A stretch of 64,000 nt of DNA. It comes from an uncultured Pelosinus sp. GTDB lineage: Bacteria > Bacillota > Negativicutes > Sporomusales > Acetonemataceae. The DNA lies in NCBI GenBank assembly GCA_900542835.1, contig UQPB01000005.1, positions 1 through 64,000 of the forward strand. Direction: 5' to 3'. This document shows, piece by piece, positions 41,456 to 50,249 of this stretch. The translations under genes and the position numbers were made by a program. The stretch's first letter is position 1; each line of letters begins with the position of its first letter. The notes under the pieces are model-generated. The model made no database searches. It was not told the origin of the DNA and worked only from the letters and a program-made list of their open reading frames with translations.

Positions 41456-41483
41456 AGTATATCACCAAAAGCGTCTTTGTCAA
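41456..41483 (-). promoter_or_regulatory. Sigma-A promoter for the glycine riboswitch mRNA
   Basis: Minus strand TTGACA (41483-41478), 16-bp spacer, TATACT (41461-41456); the -10 sits in the inverted repeat GTGAT-TAGTAT-ATCAC. Confidence 0.72.
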
Positions 41484-41498
41484 GATGTTTTTGCTTGT

Positions 41499-43490
41499 TT
41501 ACAGTCTGAATCTGGCGATCGTCTCCTGCATCTGTTGTGCCAGCTGTGCCAGCGATTGGCTGGACGAGGCAATTTCCTCCGTCGATGCCGACTGCTCTTC
41601 CGTTGCCGCTGACACACTTTGGGCCTCGGCGGCAGTATGCCTGGTCACTTCGTCAATATGCTGCATGGCCGTGACGACCTTATTGCTGCCAACGGCAATT
41701 TCGCCAATAGCGGTTGACATATCCCTGACTCTGGCGGCAACCTGATCAACGAGTGCCGTTATATGGCCAAATGCTTCACCGGCCTGGTTGACAACCCGGC
41801 TGCCGACCGCGACTTGATCCGCACCGGCCTGCATAGCTCCAACCGCGTCGCGGGTATCGGACTGAATTTCGCCGACAAGAGCGGCAATCTGCTTAGCCGC
41901 GTCTCGTGATTCCTCTGCCAGTTTCCGGACCTCATCGGCGACCACGGAAAAGCCGCGGCCGGCTTCTCCGGCTCTGGCCGCTTCAATCGCCGCATTCAGC
42001 GCCAATAAGTTGGTCTGAGCCGCAATCGCGCCAATGGTATCCACAATCCGGCCAATTTCCGTTGACCGTTCGCCTAAACGGCTGACCTTAACCGAAGAGG
42101 CGTTCACGACCCCTTCGATTTTTGCGATCTGATCAACAGCCGTACCGACAGCCTTGCCGCCCTCATTCGCCGCCAGCAGCGTCTGTTCGGCGGCGGCGGC
42201 GACATTGCCGGCATTGCCGGCGACACCCTGAATAGTGGCGGTGATTTCTTCCACGACCGCGGCCGCGCTTTCGACCACGGTCCGCTGCTGTTCCGATCCC
42301 TGGGCCACATCACCTATCGATACCGCCACCTGATTGGCGGCAAGGGCCGACTGGTCGGCACCGGCACTAAGCTCTTGCGAGGAGGCTGCCAGCGTCTGGG
42401 CCAGCTCGTCAATCTTTTGAATCAAGCCGCGCAGCTGTGATGTCATATGATTAAAATCGGTGGCTAGATCCCCCACCTCGTCATTTGTTGTCACCGCTAC
42501 AGTCGGCGTTAAGTCGCCGGCGGCGACTAATCCTGCCGCCCTGGCCAGGAGCTTGATCGGCCGGGAAAGATTTCTGGCGATAAAGACGGCCAGCAAAACC
42601 GTAAGGACAATAATGACTGCCGTAATCGAAACAACCGTGTAAAACAGGCGGTTTTGCGCCGCGTAGGCATCAGCCAGCGTTTGGCCTGCAAAAACGGCCC
42701 CAACTGCCTTGCCGTCCGGACCGGTCAACGGCAGGTAATGCGTTATGTACGGGGTGCCCAGAATTTCCGCCTTGCCGCTATAGGCGGCGCCTTGTCGCAA
42801 CACAGTCTGCGCCACATCCGCGTTCAAGACGGTGCCTACCGCTCGCTGGCCGTTTTCGGTCACAGTAGTAGCGACTCTGACATCACCCCAAAACAGCGTG
42901 GCTTCAGTTGAAAACAATTGCTTTGCCTGATCAACCGCAGCGTTTTTACCGATGTCATAGCCCACCGAAATGGCACCGACGATTTGGCCGGCGGCATTTC
43001 TAACCGGTATGCCGGCCCGGGCGGCCAGCTTGATCTCCGTTCCCGCCTCCAAAGAAGCGTAAGACTTGCCGGCAAGCGCCTGCCGCACATTCTCCTGAGC
43101 GGTCACGGAATCGCCCGCCTTCTCCGGCCTGTGCGTCCTGGCCAGGACAATGCCGCCAGCATCCGTCACAGTCGCAAAATCAACCTTGGCCGCCGCCGTC
43201 GCCGGCGACAGCAGCGACAGAATCCGCGCGCGGTCCCGCCCCTCAACCGCCTCAGCCAGAAGCGGGATTTGCGCCAGTAGAACACCGTGACTGAGTGCCT
43301 CCTGCTGCTGCCGATCAACTAAAGTCTTCAGCCCCTGGGCGCCAAGGGCCGCCTTCTGCGCATTTTCGCTTTGCATGGTAGCCGCCGACAGGTAAAGCGA
43401 GGGGATAACAGTAGCGGCAATTCCAGCCAGGCTGACTGCAACAAAGCAAAAGATCAGCTTTGTCGCGAGAGATCGTTTTTTCAATTGCAT
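41499..43490 (-). CDS. Methyl-accepting chemotaxis protein with sCache-type sensor
   Basis: 663 aa transmembrane chemoreceptor: N-terminal helix (ATKLIFCFVAVSLAGIAATV), a periplasmic single/double Cache-like domain (~35-285, with 'DFATVTDAGGIVLARTHRPEKAGD' and 'GIPVRNAAGQIVGAISVGYD'), second helix (VSITAVIIVLTVLLAVFIA), HAMP (RPIKLLARAAGLVAAGDLT), and a signalling domain with the hairpin tip 'GRIVDTIGAIAAQTNLLALN' / 'EAARAGEAGRGFSVVADEVR'. Signals to CheA. ATG 43490 follows GGAGGTTATT. No che genes are in the window. Confidence 0.93.
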   Translation of the reverse strand: MQLKKRSLATKLIFCFVAVSLAGIAATVIPSLYLSAATMQSENAQKAALGAQGLKTLVDRQQQEALSHGVLLAQIPLLAEAVEGRDRARILSLLSPATAAAKVDFATVTDAGGIVLARTHRPEKAGDSVTAQENVRQALAGKSYASLEAGTEIKLAARAGIPVRNAAGQIVGAISVGYDIGKNAAVDQAKQLFSTEATLFWGDVRVATTVTENGQRAVGTVLNADVAQTVLRQGAAYSGKAEILGTPYITHYLPLTGPDGKAVGAVFAGQTLADAYAAQNRLFYTVVSITAVIIVLTVLLAVFIARNLSRPIKLLARAAGLVAAGDLTPTVAVTTNDEVGDLATDFNHMTSQLRGLIQKIDELAQTLAASSQELSAGADQSALAANQVAVSIGDVAQGSEQQRTVVESAAAVVEEITATIQGVAGNAGNVAAAAEQTLLAANEGGKAVGTAVDQIAKIEGVVNASSVKVSRLGERSTEIGRIVDTIGAIAAQTNLLALNAAIEAARAGEAGRGFSVVADEVRKLAEESRDAAKQIAALVGEIQSDTRDAVGAMQAGADQVAVGSRVVNQAGEAFGHITALVDQVAARVRDMSTAIGEIAVGSNKVVTAMQHIDEVTRHTAAEAQSVSAATEEQSASTEEIASSSQSLAQLAQQMQETIARFRL

Positions 43491-43547
43491 AATAACCTCC
43501 AGCTTTTAATTACAAAATAATAATGCAGTTCATAAATTGCTATAAAA

Positions 43548-43592
43548 ATAAAATAAATCAACAAATAAAAATTATTTGTTGATTTATTTTAT
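43548..43592. terminator. AT-only hairpin, 21-bp perfect stem
   Basis: Arms 43548-43568 and 43572-43592, AAA/TTT loop, composed almost only of A/T with a single ATCAACAAAT core. It lies between the YgiD gene end and the chemoreceptor start. On the minus strand it is followed by TTTTT, so it may end the ygiD transcript; it also resembles an AT-rich operator. Confidence 0.55.
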
Positions 43593-43717
43593 CAGCACTC
43601 TTTTGCTTTGTCAATACAAAACCGCTGCGGCCACAGCTTCCTGCAAAACTTTGGCCACAGCCGTCTCTCACCATTATGTTCACAGCCTATCTCCGGCGTG
43701 AAACGCAGTTCCAACTA

Positions 43718-44488
43718 TCAGCCGCCGATGATAAAACTGCGCATAGAGATCGAGCCGTTTTGCATATCGGTGCAGCTAAAATCCAGGCTGTCGCCGCCAG
43801 TCTGCAATGCCAGCGCGTACAACATCGGCAGGTAATGCTCGTTGGTCGGAACCGCCAAGCGGGCATCGGGCAGATTCTCATAATCGATCAGGCGATCATG
43901 TTCACCAGCCAGGAGCAATTCGCCGGCAATCCGGTCAAACGCTACCGCCCAGGGATAGGTCTCACCATACAAAGAGGCAAAATTAACCCGGGACAGATTA
44001 TGGACAATGTTGCCGCTGCCGATAATCAAGATCCCCTTCTGGCGCAATTCGGCCAACCGCCGGGCAAAATCGTAATGCTGCCGCGGCGACTTGGACCGGT
44101 CCAGACTCATTTGCAGAACCGGTATATCCGCTTGCGGATACATAAACTTTAATACAGCCCAGCCGGCGTGATCAATTCCCCGGACCGGATCGGCTGCAAT
44201 CAGTTCCGGCGCCGTCTGCCGCACGATCTCCGCCTGCTGCGCCGATCCCGGACAGGGATAGGTTTCCCGGTATAATTCAGCAGGAAAACCATAGAAGTCA
44301 TAAATGGTCGGCGGCTGGTCAGCGGCCGTAACGCAGCTGCCGCTGGTTTGCCAATGGGCTGACACCACCAGTACAGCCGCCGGCCGGGGTATTGACTCTC
44401 CCAGAGCGGTCAGGCTGCGGGTGTAGGTATTGTCGGCAATAATATTCATTGGCGAGCCATGGCCGACAAAAAGAACCGGCATTTTCAT
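43718..44488 (-). CDS. ygiD: YgiD-type extradiol (4,5-DOPA) dioxygenase family protein
   Basis: 256 aa class III extradiol ring-cleavage enzyme fold. Metal/active-site residues are visible in 'FVGHGSPMN' (His ~10), 'VSAHWQTSG' (His ~45), 'RGIDHAGWAVL' (His ~106) and 'EHYLPMLYA' (~227). Homologues open catechols such as DOPA using oxygen, which is odd in an anaerobe; the natural reaction is unknown. ATG 44488, with modest site AAGGATGTGATTGT. 97 bp downstream of the DUF815 gene and possibly cotranscribed. Confidence 0.88.
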   Translation of the reverse strand: MKMPVLFVGHGSPMNIIADNTYTRSLTALGESIPRPAAVLVVSAHWQTSGSCVTAADQPPTIYDFYGFPAELYRETYPCPGSAQQAEIVRQTAPELIAADPVRGIDHAGWAVLKFMYPQADIPVLQMSLDRSKSPRQHYDFARRLAELRQKGILIIGSGNIVHNLSRVNFASLYGETYPWAVAFDRIAGELLLAGEHDRLIDYENLPDARLAVPTNEHYLPMLYALALQTGGDSLDFSCTDMQNGSISMRSFIIGG

Positions 44489-44585
44489 ACAATCACATCC
44501 TTAGGCAATAAAATACGGCGATGCAATAGCGGCTGCCAGCGTCCGGGAAACCGGCGACTGCCGGCGGATACTCGCCGGGTGTGTA

Positions 44586-45818
44586 CTAAAGTGATTTGCC
44601 GGCAAGCTTGGCGACAAACTGCCGCGCCAGTCTGCCAGAGCGGCCGGAGTGGGACATTTCCCAGCGCAACGCCTCGCTGCGCAGTTCTGCCGGACTTAGC
44701 GAGAGTTGCTGCTTAGCCGCAATGGTTTCGACAATTCGCAGGTACTCCTCCTGATTCGGCGAAGCAAAGGTCAGTGTAATGCCGAAGCGGTCGGAAAGAG
44801 AAATTTTTTCGTTAATGCTGTCCTGATGATGGAGCTCGTCGCCGCTGCGGTCCTGCCAGGTTTCACGAACAAGATGGCGGCGGTTGGAAGTGGCGTAAAT
44901 CAGGACGTTGTCCGGCTTGGCTTCAAGCCCCCCGTCCATCGCCGATTTCAGATTCTTATAGCCGATCTCAAATTCCTCAAACGAAAGATCGTCAAGAAAA
45001 ACGATAAATTTTTTGCCCCAGGGGCGCAGTGCATTCATAATTGCCGGCAGGCACTCCAGGTCTTTTTTGGAAACCTCAACCAAACGCAGTCCCTGCTCAT
45101 AGTAGTGATTTGCCAGCGCCTTCACCGAGGTTGATTTACCCGTTCCCCGGGCGCCGACCAGCAGGACATTGTTGGCGGGCCGGCCGGCGATAAACGCTTC
45201 CGTGTTTTCAAGCAGCGTCTGTTTCTGCCGCTCATAGCCGATAATATCATCCAACTGAACCGGATCGGCATGACGCACTCCAGTCAAGCCCTGCTCCCAG
45301 TCCCACCTGAACGCAGTGCAGGTCGCCATCTCACCATAGCCATAGCGCCCATACAGCTGTTGCAGCTTTGCCGTAATTTCCGCCGGGGAGCACGCCCCGG
45401 AAGCGGCGAAATACGTCTGCAGCGCCGCCAAATTCGGCGGCAGTTGGGGACAGGCGGGCTGGTAAGCCCGGATCAGGCTGTCAACTCCGCCAAAATCAGG
45501 CGCTGCCGACAGTACTCGCTGCAGGATCGCCACATCGTGCGCAACTGCGTTCAGCAGCCCGCTGCCGGCTTTTATTCCTTTCTCGGCAATGCTGCTGAAT
45601 AGATTGCGGCCGTAGCCGACCTGATAAAGGATGTAGGCAATCGGCAGATGACCGCCTATGCCTGTTTCCTCCGCAAACCGGATCAGGTCTCCCGCCAGCT
45701 CGTATTCAAGCCGGTACTCCTCGCCGCTTTCCAGCAGGATCAGTTTTTTAATCAGTCCATCCTCAAGCAGATTCCGGTAAATCAATAATTGCTCAAGTTC
45801 CGCTAAAACCGCAGCCAT
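44586..45818 (-). CDS. DUF815 AAA+ ATPase
   Basis: 410 aa ATPase of the DUF815 (YifB-unrelated, RuvB/DnaC-like) family. The N-terminal ~180 residues are helical and family-specific; the AAA core has Walker A VGARGTGKST (~203), Walker B KKFIVFLDDLSFEE (~255), sensor-1 'VLIYATSNRRHLV' and 'SLSDRFGITLTF'. Cellular role is undefined. ATG 45818 behind AAGGAGGCTTGCA. Upstream of ygiD on the same strand. Confidence 0.88.
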   Translation of the reverse strand: MAAVLAELEQLLIYRNLLEDGLIKKLILLESGEEYRLEYELAGDLIRFAEETGIGGHLPIAYILYQVGYGRNLFSSIAEKGIKAGSGLLNAVAHDVAILQRVLSAAPDFGGVDSLIRAYQPACPQLPPNLAALQTYFAASGACSPAEITAKLQQLYGRYGYGEMATCTAFRWDWEQGLTGVRHADPVQLDDIIGYERQKQTLLENTEAFIAGRPANNVLLVGARGTGKSTSVKALANHYYEQGLRLVEVSKKDLECLPAIMNALRPWGKKFIVFLDDLSFEEFEIGYKNLKSAMDGGLEAKPDNVLIYATSNRRHLVRETWQDRSGDELHHQDSINEKISLSDRFGITLTFASPNQEEYLRIVETIAAKQQLSLSPAELRSEALRWEMSHSGRSGRLARQFVAKLAGKSL

Positions 45819-45987
45819 TGCAAGCCTCCTTATCCATCCCCAGCCAAAATGCAAAATCAATCTGTAAAGCAATAACACGCAGACAAATGCGCTTACCGTC
45901 CGTACGCTGCTTACATTATTTCACGCCGCGTCCGATAAGTCAACCAGGCTGCACAGCTGCGGCCCTGACTCCAGACGCAGCACAAAT

Positions 45988-46023
45988 ACGGGCAGGGAAC
46001 CGCCTTCGCGATTCCCTGCCCGT
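45988..46023. terminator. Terminator of dcuC
   Basis: ACGGGCAGGGAA (45988-45999) pairs with 46012-46023, 12-nt loop; T-poor flanks but a 12-bp GC-rich stem directly downstream of the dcuC stop. Confidence 0.75.
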
Positions 46024-46041
46024 TCGGCTGCCGCCGGCAAA

Positions 46042-47295
46042 CTATAACAGGATAAACATAGCGACAATAATCGCGCAGATCATGCCAAGCGAATTGCGCT
46101 TGGCAATTTCCATGGGATTGACGCCGGCAATGCCGGCCAGAATAATCGTCGCTCCGGTAATTGGTGACATGGTCCGGCCAAGCGCTCCCCCCAGGGAGGC
46201 CATGCTGCCCATGCTAATAATATCAAGACCGAATTCAGGGGCATGCGGCGTCACCGCTTCGTTGAAGGCAAACGCGGCGGCATCGCCGGAGCCGGAAATG
46301 ATCCCCAGCGCAAAGGGACCAAAGGCGGCGGCCAGTTTAACAATCTCCGTCGAATTCAGCATGAATTGAATGAAGGCTTTAACAAGGCCAAGCGCGTTCA
46401 TGCCGCTGACAAAGACACCGGCGGCAATAACAATACCCATAATCTGCGCATAGGCCTCGCCCATCCCATCAAAAAATGATTTTGTAATCTCAACCGGATT
46501 TTTCCTGGTAACAACAAGCGCAATAATCGCGCCAATCAGCATCGCCTGCGGTACGCCCATTTTGAAAACCGGTACCTTGCCGCTGGCTCCCAGCAGAAGG
46601 ATGATGATCGGAAACAAGGGTACCATTGCATACAGGATGTTGGTTTTGATTGGAACAGCGCCTGCAGCGGCTTCAGGCATCTGATAGCCTTTATGTTCTT
46701 TCAGGAAAAAGGCCACCAGTGTGACACCAATCGCGGCAATCACGACTGAGGCGATATCAGCCAGATAATGCACACCAATAACGGTCATTACATCCACCTG
46801 GGCCAGCTTGGCGACAACGCCGTTATGGGCCAGTCCCGGGCTGAGCATGCTGCCATAAGTGCCGGATTTGACGGCGGCGGCGGCAGTGGCGGGATGAATG
46901 CCGGCAGACATTAATAACGGAATAAAAATAGCGCCAACTGCGGCAGCAGCTCCAGCCGCGCTGGGCAGAGCAATATTAATAGCGAAGGTAGCCAGTGTCG
47001 CTCCCGGAATCAGCAGCGGCCGCACCTTGGTCAGCCACTTGGCAAACAGGTTGATCAGATGTTTATCACAGCCGGTTACTTTCATTACCAGGGCAAAGCC
47101 CATGACCGAGCAAATCGCCTGAATCAGGCCGCCCTCGGTCATGCTTTTGGCAAAAGCATTGAAAGCATCCATCGGCTTGCCGGCCAGGGTAGCCATGATA
47201 ATGCCTGATAGCAGCAAAACCAAACGTGAATCATAACGTTTCAGCAAAAAATAGATCGTCACAAGAACAATAATACCACCAATAGCCACCATCAT
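46042..47295 (-). CDS. dcuC: DcuC-family C4-dicarboxylate transporter
   Basis: 417 aa, ~12 membrane helices, DcuC family (anaerobic succinate/fumarate/malate exchange or efflux). Family stretches: 'NIALPSAAGAAAAVGAIFIPLLM', 'GTYGSMLSPGLAHNGVVAKLA', 'GIISGSGDAAAFAFNEAVTPHA' and 'GRTMSPITGATIILAGIAGV' (the repeat-paired Gly/Ser loops). Start at ATG 47295, 9 nt after GGGGGG; TTG 47301 is possible. Its leader includes a promoter-proximal terminator (47408-47443). A paralogue lies at 53548. Actual substrate may differ from C4 acids. Confidence 0.85.
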   Translation of the reverse strand: MMVAIGGIIVLVTIYFLLKRYDSRLVLLLSGIIMATLAGKPMDAFNAFAKSMTEGGLIQAICSVMGFALVMKVTGCDKHLINLFAKWLTKVRPLLIPGATLATFAINIALPSAAGAAAAVGAIFIPLLMSAGIHPATAAAAVKSGTYGSMLSPGLAHNGVVAKLAQVDVMTVIGVHYLADIASVVIAAIGVTLVAFFLKEHKGYQMPEAAAGAVPIKTNILYAMVPLFPIIILLLGASGKVPVFKMGVPQAMLIGAIIALVVTRKNPVEITKSFFDGMGEAYAQIMGIVIAAGVFVSGMNALGLVKAFIQFMLNSTEIVKLAAAFGPFALGIISGSGDAAAFAFNEAVTPHAPEFGLDIISMGSMASLGGALGRTMSPITGATIILAGIAGVNPMEIAKRNSLGMICAIIVAMFILL

Positions 47296-47407
47296 TTTCA
47301 AAATCCCCCCGTTATTAAGTTAGAATCCTTTTGTCTCTACGCAGCTCGGATCCCTCCCGCCGGCCTGTTGCAGCCGCGGACAGAAACGCTATTCACCCCC
47401 ATTAAAA

Positions 47408-47443
47408 AATGACGCCTCAGTATTTAAGTTCTGAAGCGTCATT
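47408..47443 (-). terminator. Promoter-proximal intrinsic terminator (attenuator) ahead of dcuC
   Basis: Minus strand: AATGACGCTTCAG (47443-47431), loop, CTGAGGCGTCATT (47420-47408; one mismatch) and TTTTTT. It begins ~12 nt after the expected start of transcription from 47462-47490 and leaves >110 nt of leader before the dcuC ATG. Confidence 0.7.
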
Positions 47444-47461
47444 GCTATCATTTACATAATG

Positions 47462-47490
47462 ATTATAACGCTTACCACTATTTTTTTCAA
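47462..47490 (-). promoter_or_regulatory. dcuC: Sigma-A promoter for dcuC
   Basis: Minus strand TTGAAA (47490-47485), 17-bp spacer, TATAAT (47467-47462). Confidence 0.75.
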
Positions 47491-47530
47491 GTACATTTAC
47501 ATAACCTTATTAAAAATCCATCCACAGCTA

Positions 47531-47560
47531 TTGTATTGAACACTCGGTCTCCTATATAAT
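47531..47560 (+). promoter_or_regulatory. ddh: Sigma-A promoter for ddh
   Basis: TTGTAT (47531-47536), 18-bp spacer, TATAAT (47555-47560); divergent from the dcuC promoter 40 bp away. Confidence 0.7.
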
Positions 47561-47607
47561 AACAACATGTCCGCCAAACGGCGCTCACCATCGTACAGGA
47601 GGTCACT

Positions 47608-48585
47608 ATGAAAACGAAAATTCGCATTGGCATTGTTGGTTATGGCAACCTTGGCAAAGGCGCCGAACTGGCGCTCAAACATAATCCTGACATGGAATTG
47701 ACGGCTATATTTTCCCGGCGGCAGCTGGCGGCAACAAACAGCGGCGCACCGGTAATTTCGCTGGACCAGGCCGCCGATTATCAGGGAAAGATCGACGTAA
47801 TGCTGCTTTGCGGCGGCTCCGCCACCGACCTGGTTGAACAGGGTCCCCGTCTGGCCGCATTATTCAATACGGTCGACAGCTTCGATACCCATGCCAAGAT
47901 TCCCGCGTACTTTGCCGCCATGGATCAGGCGGCAAAGCAAGCGGCAACGGTGGCCACGATCTCAGTCGGCTGGGATCCGGGACTGTTCTCGCTCAACCGG
48001 CTGCTCGCCGCCGCCGTGCTGCCGCAAGGCAGTGACTATACCTTTTGGGGCAAAGGCGTAAGCCAGGGCCATTCCGATGCACTGCGGCATATCCCCGGCG
48101 TCCAAAACGCCAAGCAATATACCATTCCCCGCGACAGCGCCGTTGCCGCCGCGCGCTCCGGCTTGAACCCCGCTCTCAATTCGGCTGATTCGCATATCCG
48201 TGACTGCTATGTCGTCGCCGAGCCCGGCGCTGACCGCAGCGCGATTGAAACACAAATCAGAACTATGCCGCATTATTTCGTCGGTTATGAAACCCGCGTT
48301 ACCTTCCTGACAGAAGCGGAATTCGCCGCCAACCACGCCGGCATGCCTCACGGCGGCGTCGTCCTGCGCAGCGGCAGTACCAGTCCCGGGGTTAACCAAA
48401 TGCTTGAGTTCGGCCTGAAGCTCGACAGTAATCCCGAATTCACCGCCAGCGTATTGATCGCCTACGCGCGGGCTACTTTCCGGATGTCCAGGCATCAATT
48501 CAGCGGCGCCTGCACCGTTTTTGACATCCCCTATGCCTGGCTGTCGCCAAAATCGGGTGAGGAACTGCGCAAAGAACTGCTATAG
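47608..48585 (+). CDS. ddh: meso-Diaminopimelate D-dehydrogenase
   Basis: 325 aa NADPH enzyme making meso-diaminopimelate in one step from tetrahydrodipicolinate, feeding lysine and peptidoglycan. Rossmann start 'IRIGIVGYGNLGKGAELAL', 'FSRRQLA' (NADPH phosphate), 'SFDTHAKIPAYFA', 'SVGWDPGLFSLNR', 'GKGVSQGHSDALRHIPGVQ' and 'MPHGGVVLRSG' are all Ddh hallmarks. ATG 47608 follows ACAGGAGGTCACT. Monocistronic, ended by the hairpin at 48591. Confidence 0.95.
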   Translation: MKTKIRIGIVGYGNLGKGAELALKHNPDMELTAIFSRRQLAATNSGAPVISLDQAADYQGKIDVMLLCGGSATDLVEQGPRLAALFNTVDSFDTHAKIPAYFAAMDQAAKQAATVATISVGWDPGLFSLNRLLAAAVLPQGSDYTFWGKGVSQGHSDALRHIPGVQNAKQYTIPRDSAVAAARSGLNPALNSADSHIRDCYVVAEPGADRSAIETQIRTMPHYFVGYETRVTFLTEAEFAANHAGMPHGGVVLRSGSTSPGVNQMLEFGLKLDSNPEFTASVLIAYARATFRMSRHQFSGACTVFDIPYAWLSPKSGEELRKELL

Positions 48586-48590
48586 GGTAA

Positions 48591-48640
48591 GGACACGAAA
48601 ACAGCGAAAGGCAGCTCTGCCTCTCGCTGTTTTCGTGTCC
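48591..48640. terminator. Bidirectional terminator between ddh and serA
   Basis: 17-bp perfect outer stem (48591-48607 with 48624-48640) plus inner GGCAG/CTGCC pairing. Serves both convergent genes. Confidence 0.85.
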
Positions 48641-48646
48641 GCCGCT

Positions 48647-50227
48647 TTATACCTTGACAAAACGTATCTTCAGAATGCCGTCGACGCCGCCGACAAATTC
48701 CAGCGTTTCCTTTGAAACCTCAGAGTCAACGCTCAGGACCATCATTGCCTGGTTATCGGTAAGCTTGCGGCCGAGCTGCATGGTCGCAATATTGACCTTG
48801 GCAACCCCCAGCAGCGTGCCAATCTGTCCGACAACACCCGGCTTGTCGATGTTTTCGCCAATCAGCATATACGGAGTCGGAATAACATCAAATTCATAGC
48901 CGTTGATTTCAACAATGCGCAGATCGCCTTTACCGAAAACAGTACCGCTGATGGTAAACTCCTTGCCTTTCGAGCAGACCTTTACGGTAATCAGGGTCAT
49001 ATAGCTGTCAGACTCCGATTCCTTGCTTTCGGTAACGGCCACTCCCCTGCTTTTCGCCACAACCCGGGCGTTGACATAGTTGACTTTCTCCTTGAGCACC
49101 GGCTCAAACAGGCCTTTCAGGATCGCCAGCGAAATAACGGAGGTCTCCATCGCCGCTACCTCGCCGCGATAGATGATTTCCACCTTTTCAACCGCTTCCT
49201 TCTCCAGTTGATAATACATCTTGCCCATAATCTCGCCAAGCTTCAGATAGTTTTTAACCGCCGCCAGTTCCTGGCTATGCAGTGTCGGCAGATTGACCGC
49301 ATTGGGAACCATCTCGCCGCGCAGCGCCGAAACCACTTCCTGGGCGATGGTCAGACCTACATTGTCCTGGGCTTCTTTGGTGTCAGCCCCGGCATGCGGC
49401 GTGACGATGACGTTCTCACAGTCCAGCAGCGGCGAAGTGGGATCGGGCTCACCCTCAGGGACATCAACGCCGGCGCGGGCGACAATTTTCGCTTTAAGCG
49501 CTTCGAGCAGCGCCGCCTCATTGACAATGCCGGCGCGGGCGCAGTTGATCACCGTCAGACCCTTTTTGGCCACCGCCAGCTGCTCCCGGCCAATCATACC
49601 ATAGGTCTCTTCTGTTTTCGGCGTGTGAACGGTAAGAATATCAATCTCCCGCAGCATATCCTCCAGCTTCGTTCGCCTTTCCACTCCCAGGTGCTGAAAA
49701 CGGCTGTCGCTGATATACGGATCGTAAGCAAGCACCTTAATGCCAAACGCCTTCAGCCGGGTGGCCACCAGCGAGCCGATCCGGCCCAAGCCGACAATGC
49801 CGGCGGTTTTATTCTGCAGTTCGACCCCTTTCAGGCCGCTGCGGTCCCAGATCTTGCCGCTGAGGCGGGCATGGTGCTGCGGAATGTTGCGGCAGGTGGC
49901 CAGCAGCAGGCCGATGGTCAGCTCACAGGCCGAAACACTGTTGGAATCGGGCGTATTGACAACAATAATGCCGCGTTTAGTCGCCCCGTCCATGTCAATA
50001 TTGTCGACGCCGTTACCGGCGCGGCCTACCACCTTCAGGCGGGAGGCCTTCTGATACAGTTCCTCGTTTACTTTCGTGTTGCTGCGAACAATCAATGCGT
50101 CGTATTCGCCAATCAGCTTTAATAGCTCCTGCCGCGTCAACCCTGTTTTGAGATCAACGGTTGCGCCTTCCTGAGCCAGCTTTTCCAACCCTTTCTCAGC
50201 AATCGGCTCCGTTACTAGCACTTTCAT
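48647..50227 (-). CDS. serA: D-3-phosphoglycerate dehydrogenase
   Basis: 526 aa long-form SerA: committed step of serine synthesis, oxidising 3-phosphoglycerate. Substrate/NAD domains: 'IVRSNTKVNEELYQ', 'VGRAGNGVDNIDMDGATKRGI' (in parts), Rossmann 'AGIVGLGRIGSLVATRLKAFG', catalytic 'NCARAGIVNE' (Arg), 'ENVIVTPHAGADTKEAQ' (His). The C-terminal third has the ASB intervening domain and an ACT domain ('MLIGENIDKPGVVGQIGTLLG'), the allosteric serine site. ATG 50227 behind TGGAGGGGACATC. Controlled by the T-box upstream. Confidence 0.97.
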   Translation of the reverse strand: MKVLVTEPIAEKGLEKLAQEGATVDLKTGLTRQELLKLIGEYDALIVRSNTKVNEELYQKASRLKVVGRAGNGVDNIDMDGATKRGIIVVNTPDSNSVSACELTIGLLLATCRNIPQHHARLSGKIWDRSGLKGVELQNKTAGIVGLGRIGSLVATRLKAFGIKVLAYDPYISDSRFQHLGVERRTKLEDMLREIDILTVHTPKTEETYGMIGREQLAVAKKGLTVINCARAGIVNEAALLEALKAKIVARAGVDVPEGEPDPTSPLLDCENVIVTPHAGADTKEAQDNVGLTIAQEVVSALRGEMVPNAVNLPTLHSQELAAVKNYLKLGEIMGKMYYQLEKEAVEKVEIIYRGEVAAMETSVISLAILKGLFEPVLKEKVNYVNARVVAKSRGVAVTESKESESDSYMTLITVKVCSKGKEFTISGTVFGKGDLRIVEINGYEFDVIPTPYMLIGENIDKPGVVGQIGTLLGVAKVNIATMQLGRKLTDNQAMMVLSVDSEVSKETLEFVGGVDGILKIRFVKV

Positions 50228-50249
50228 GATGTCCCCTCCATTTTGCTAA

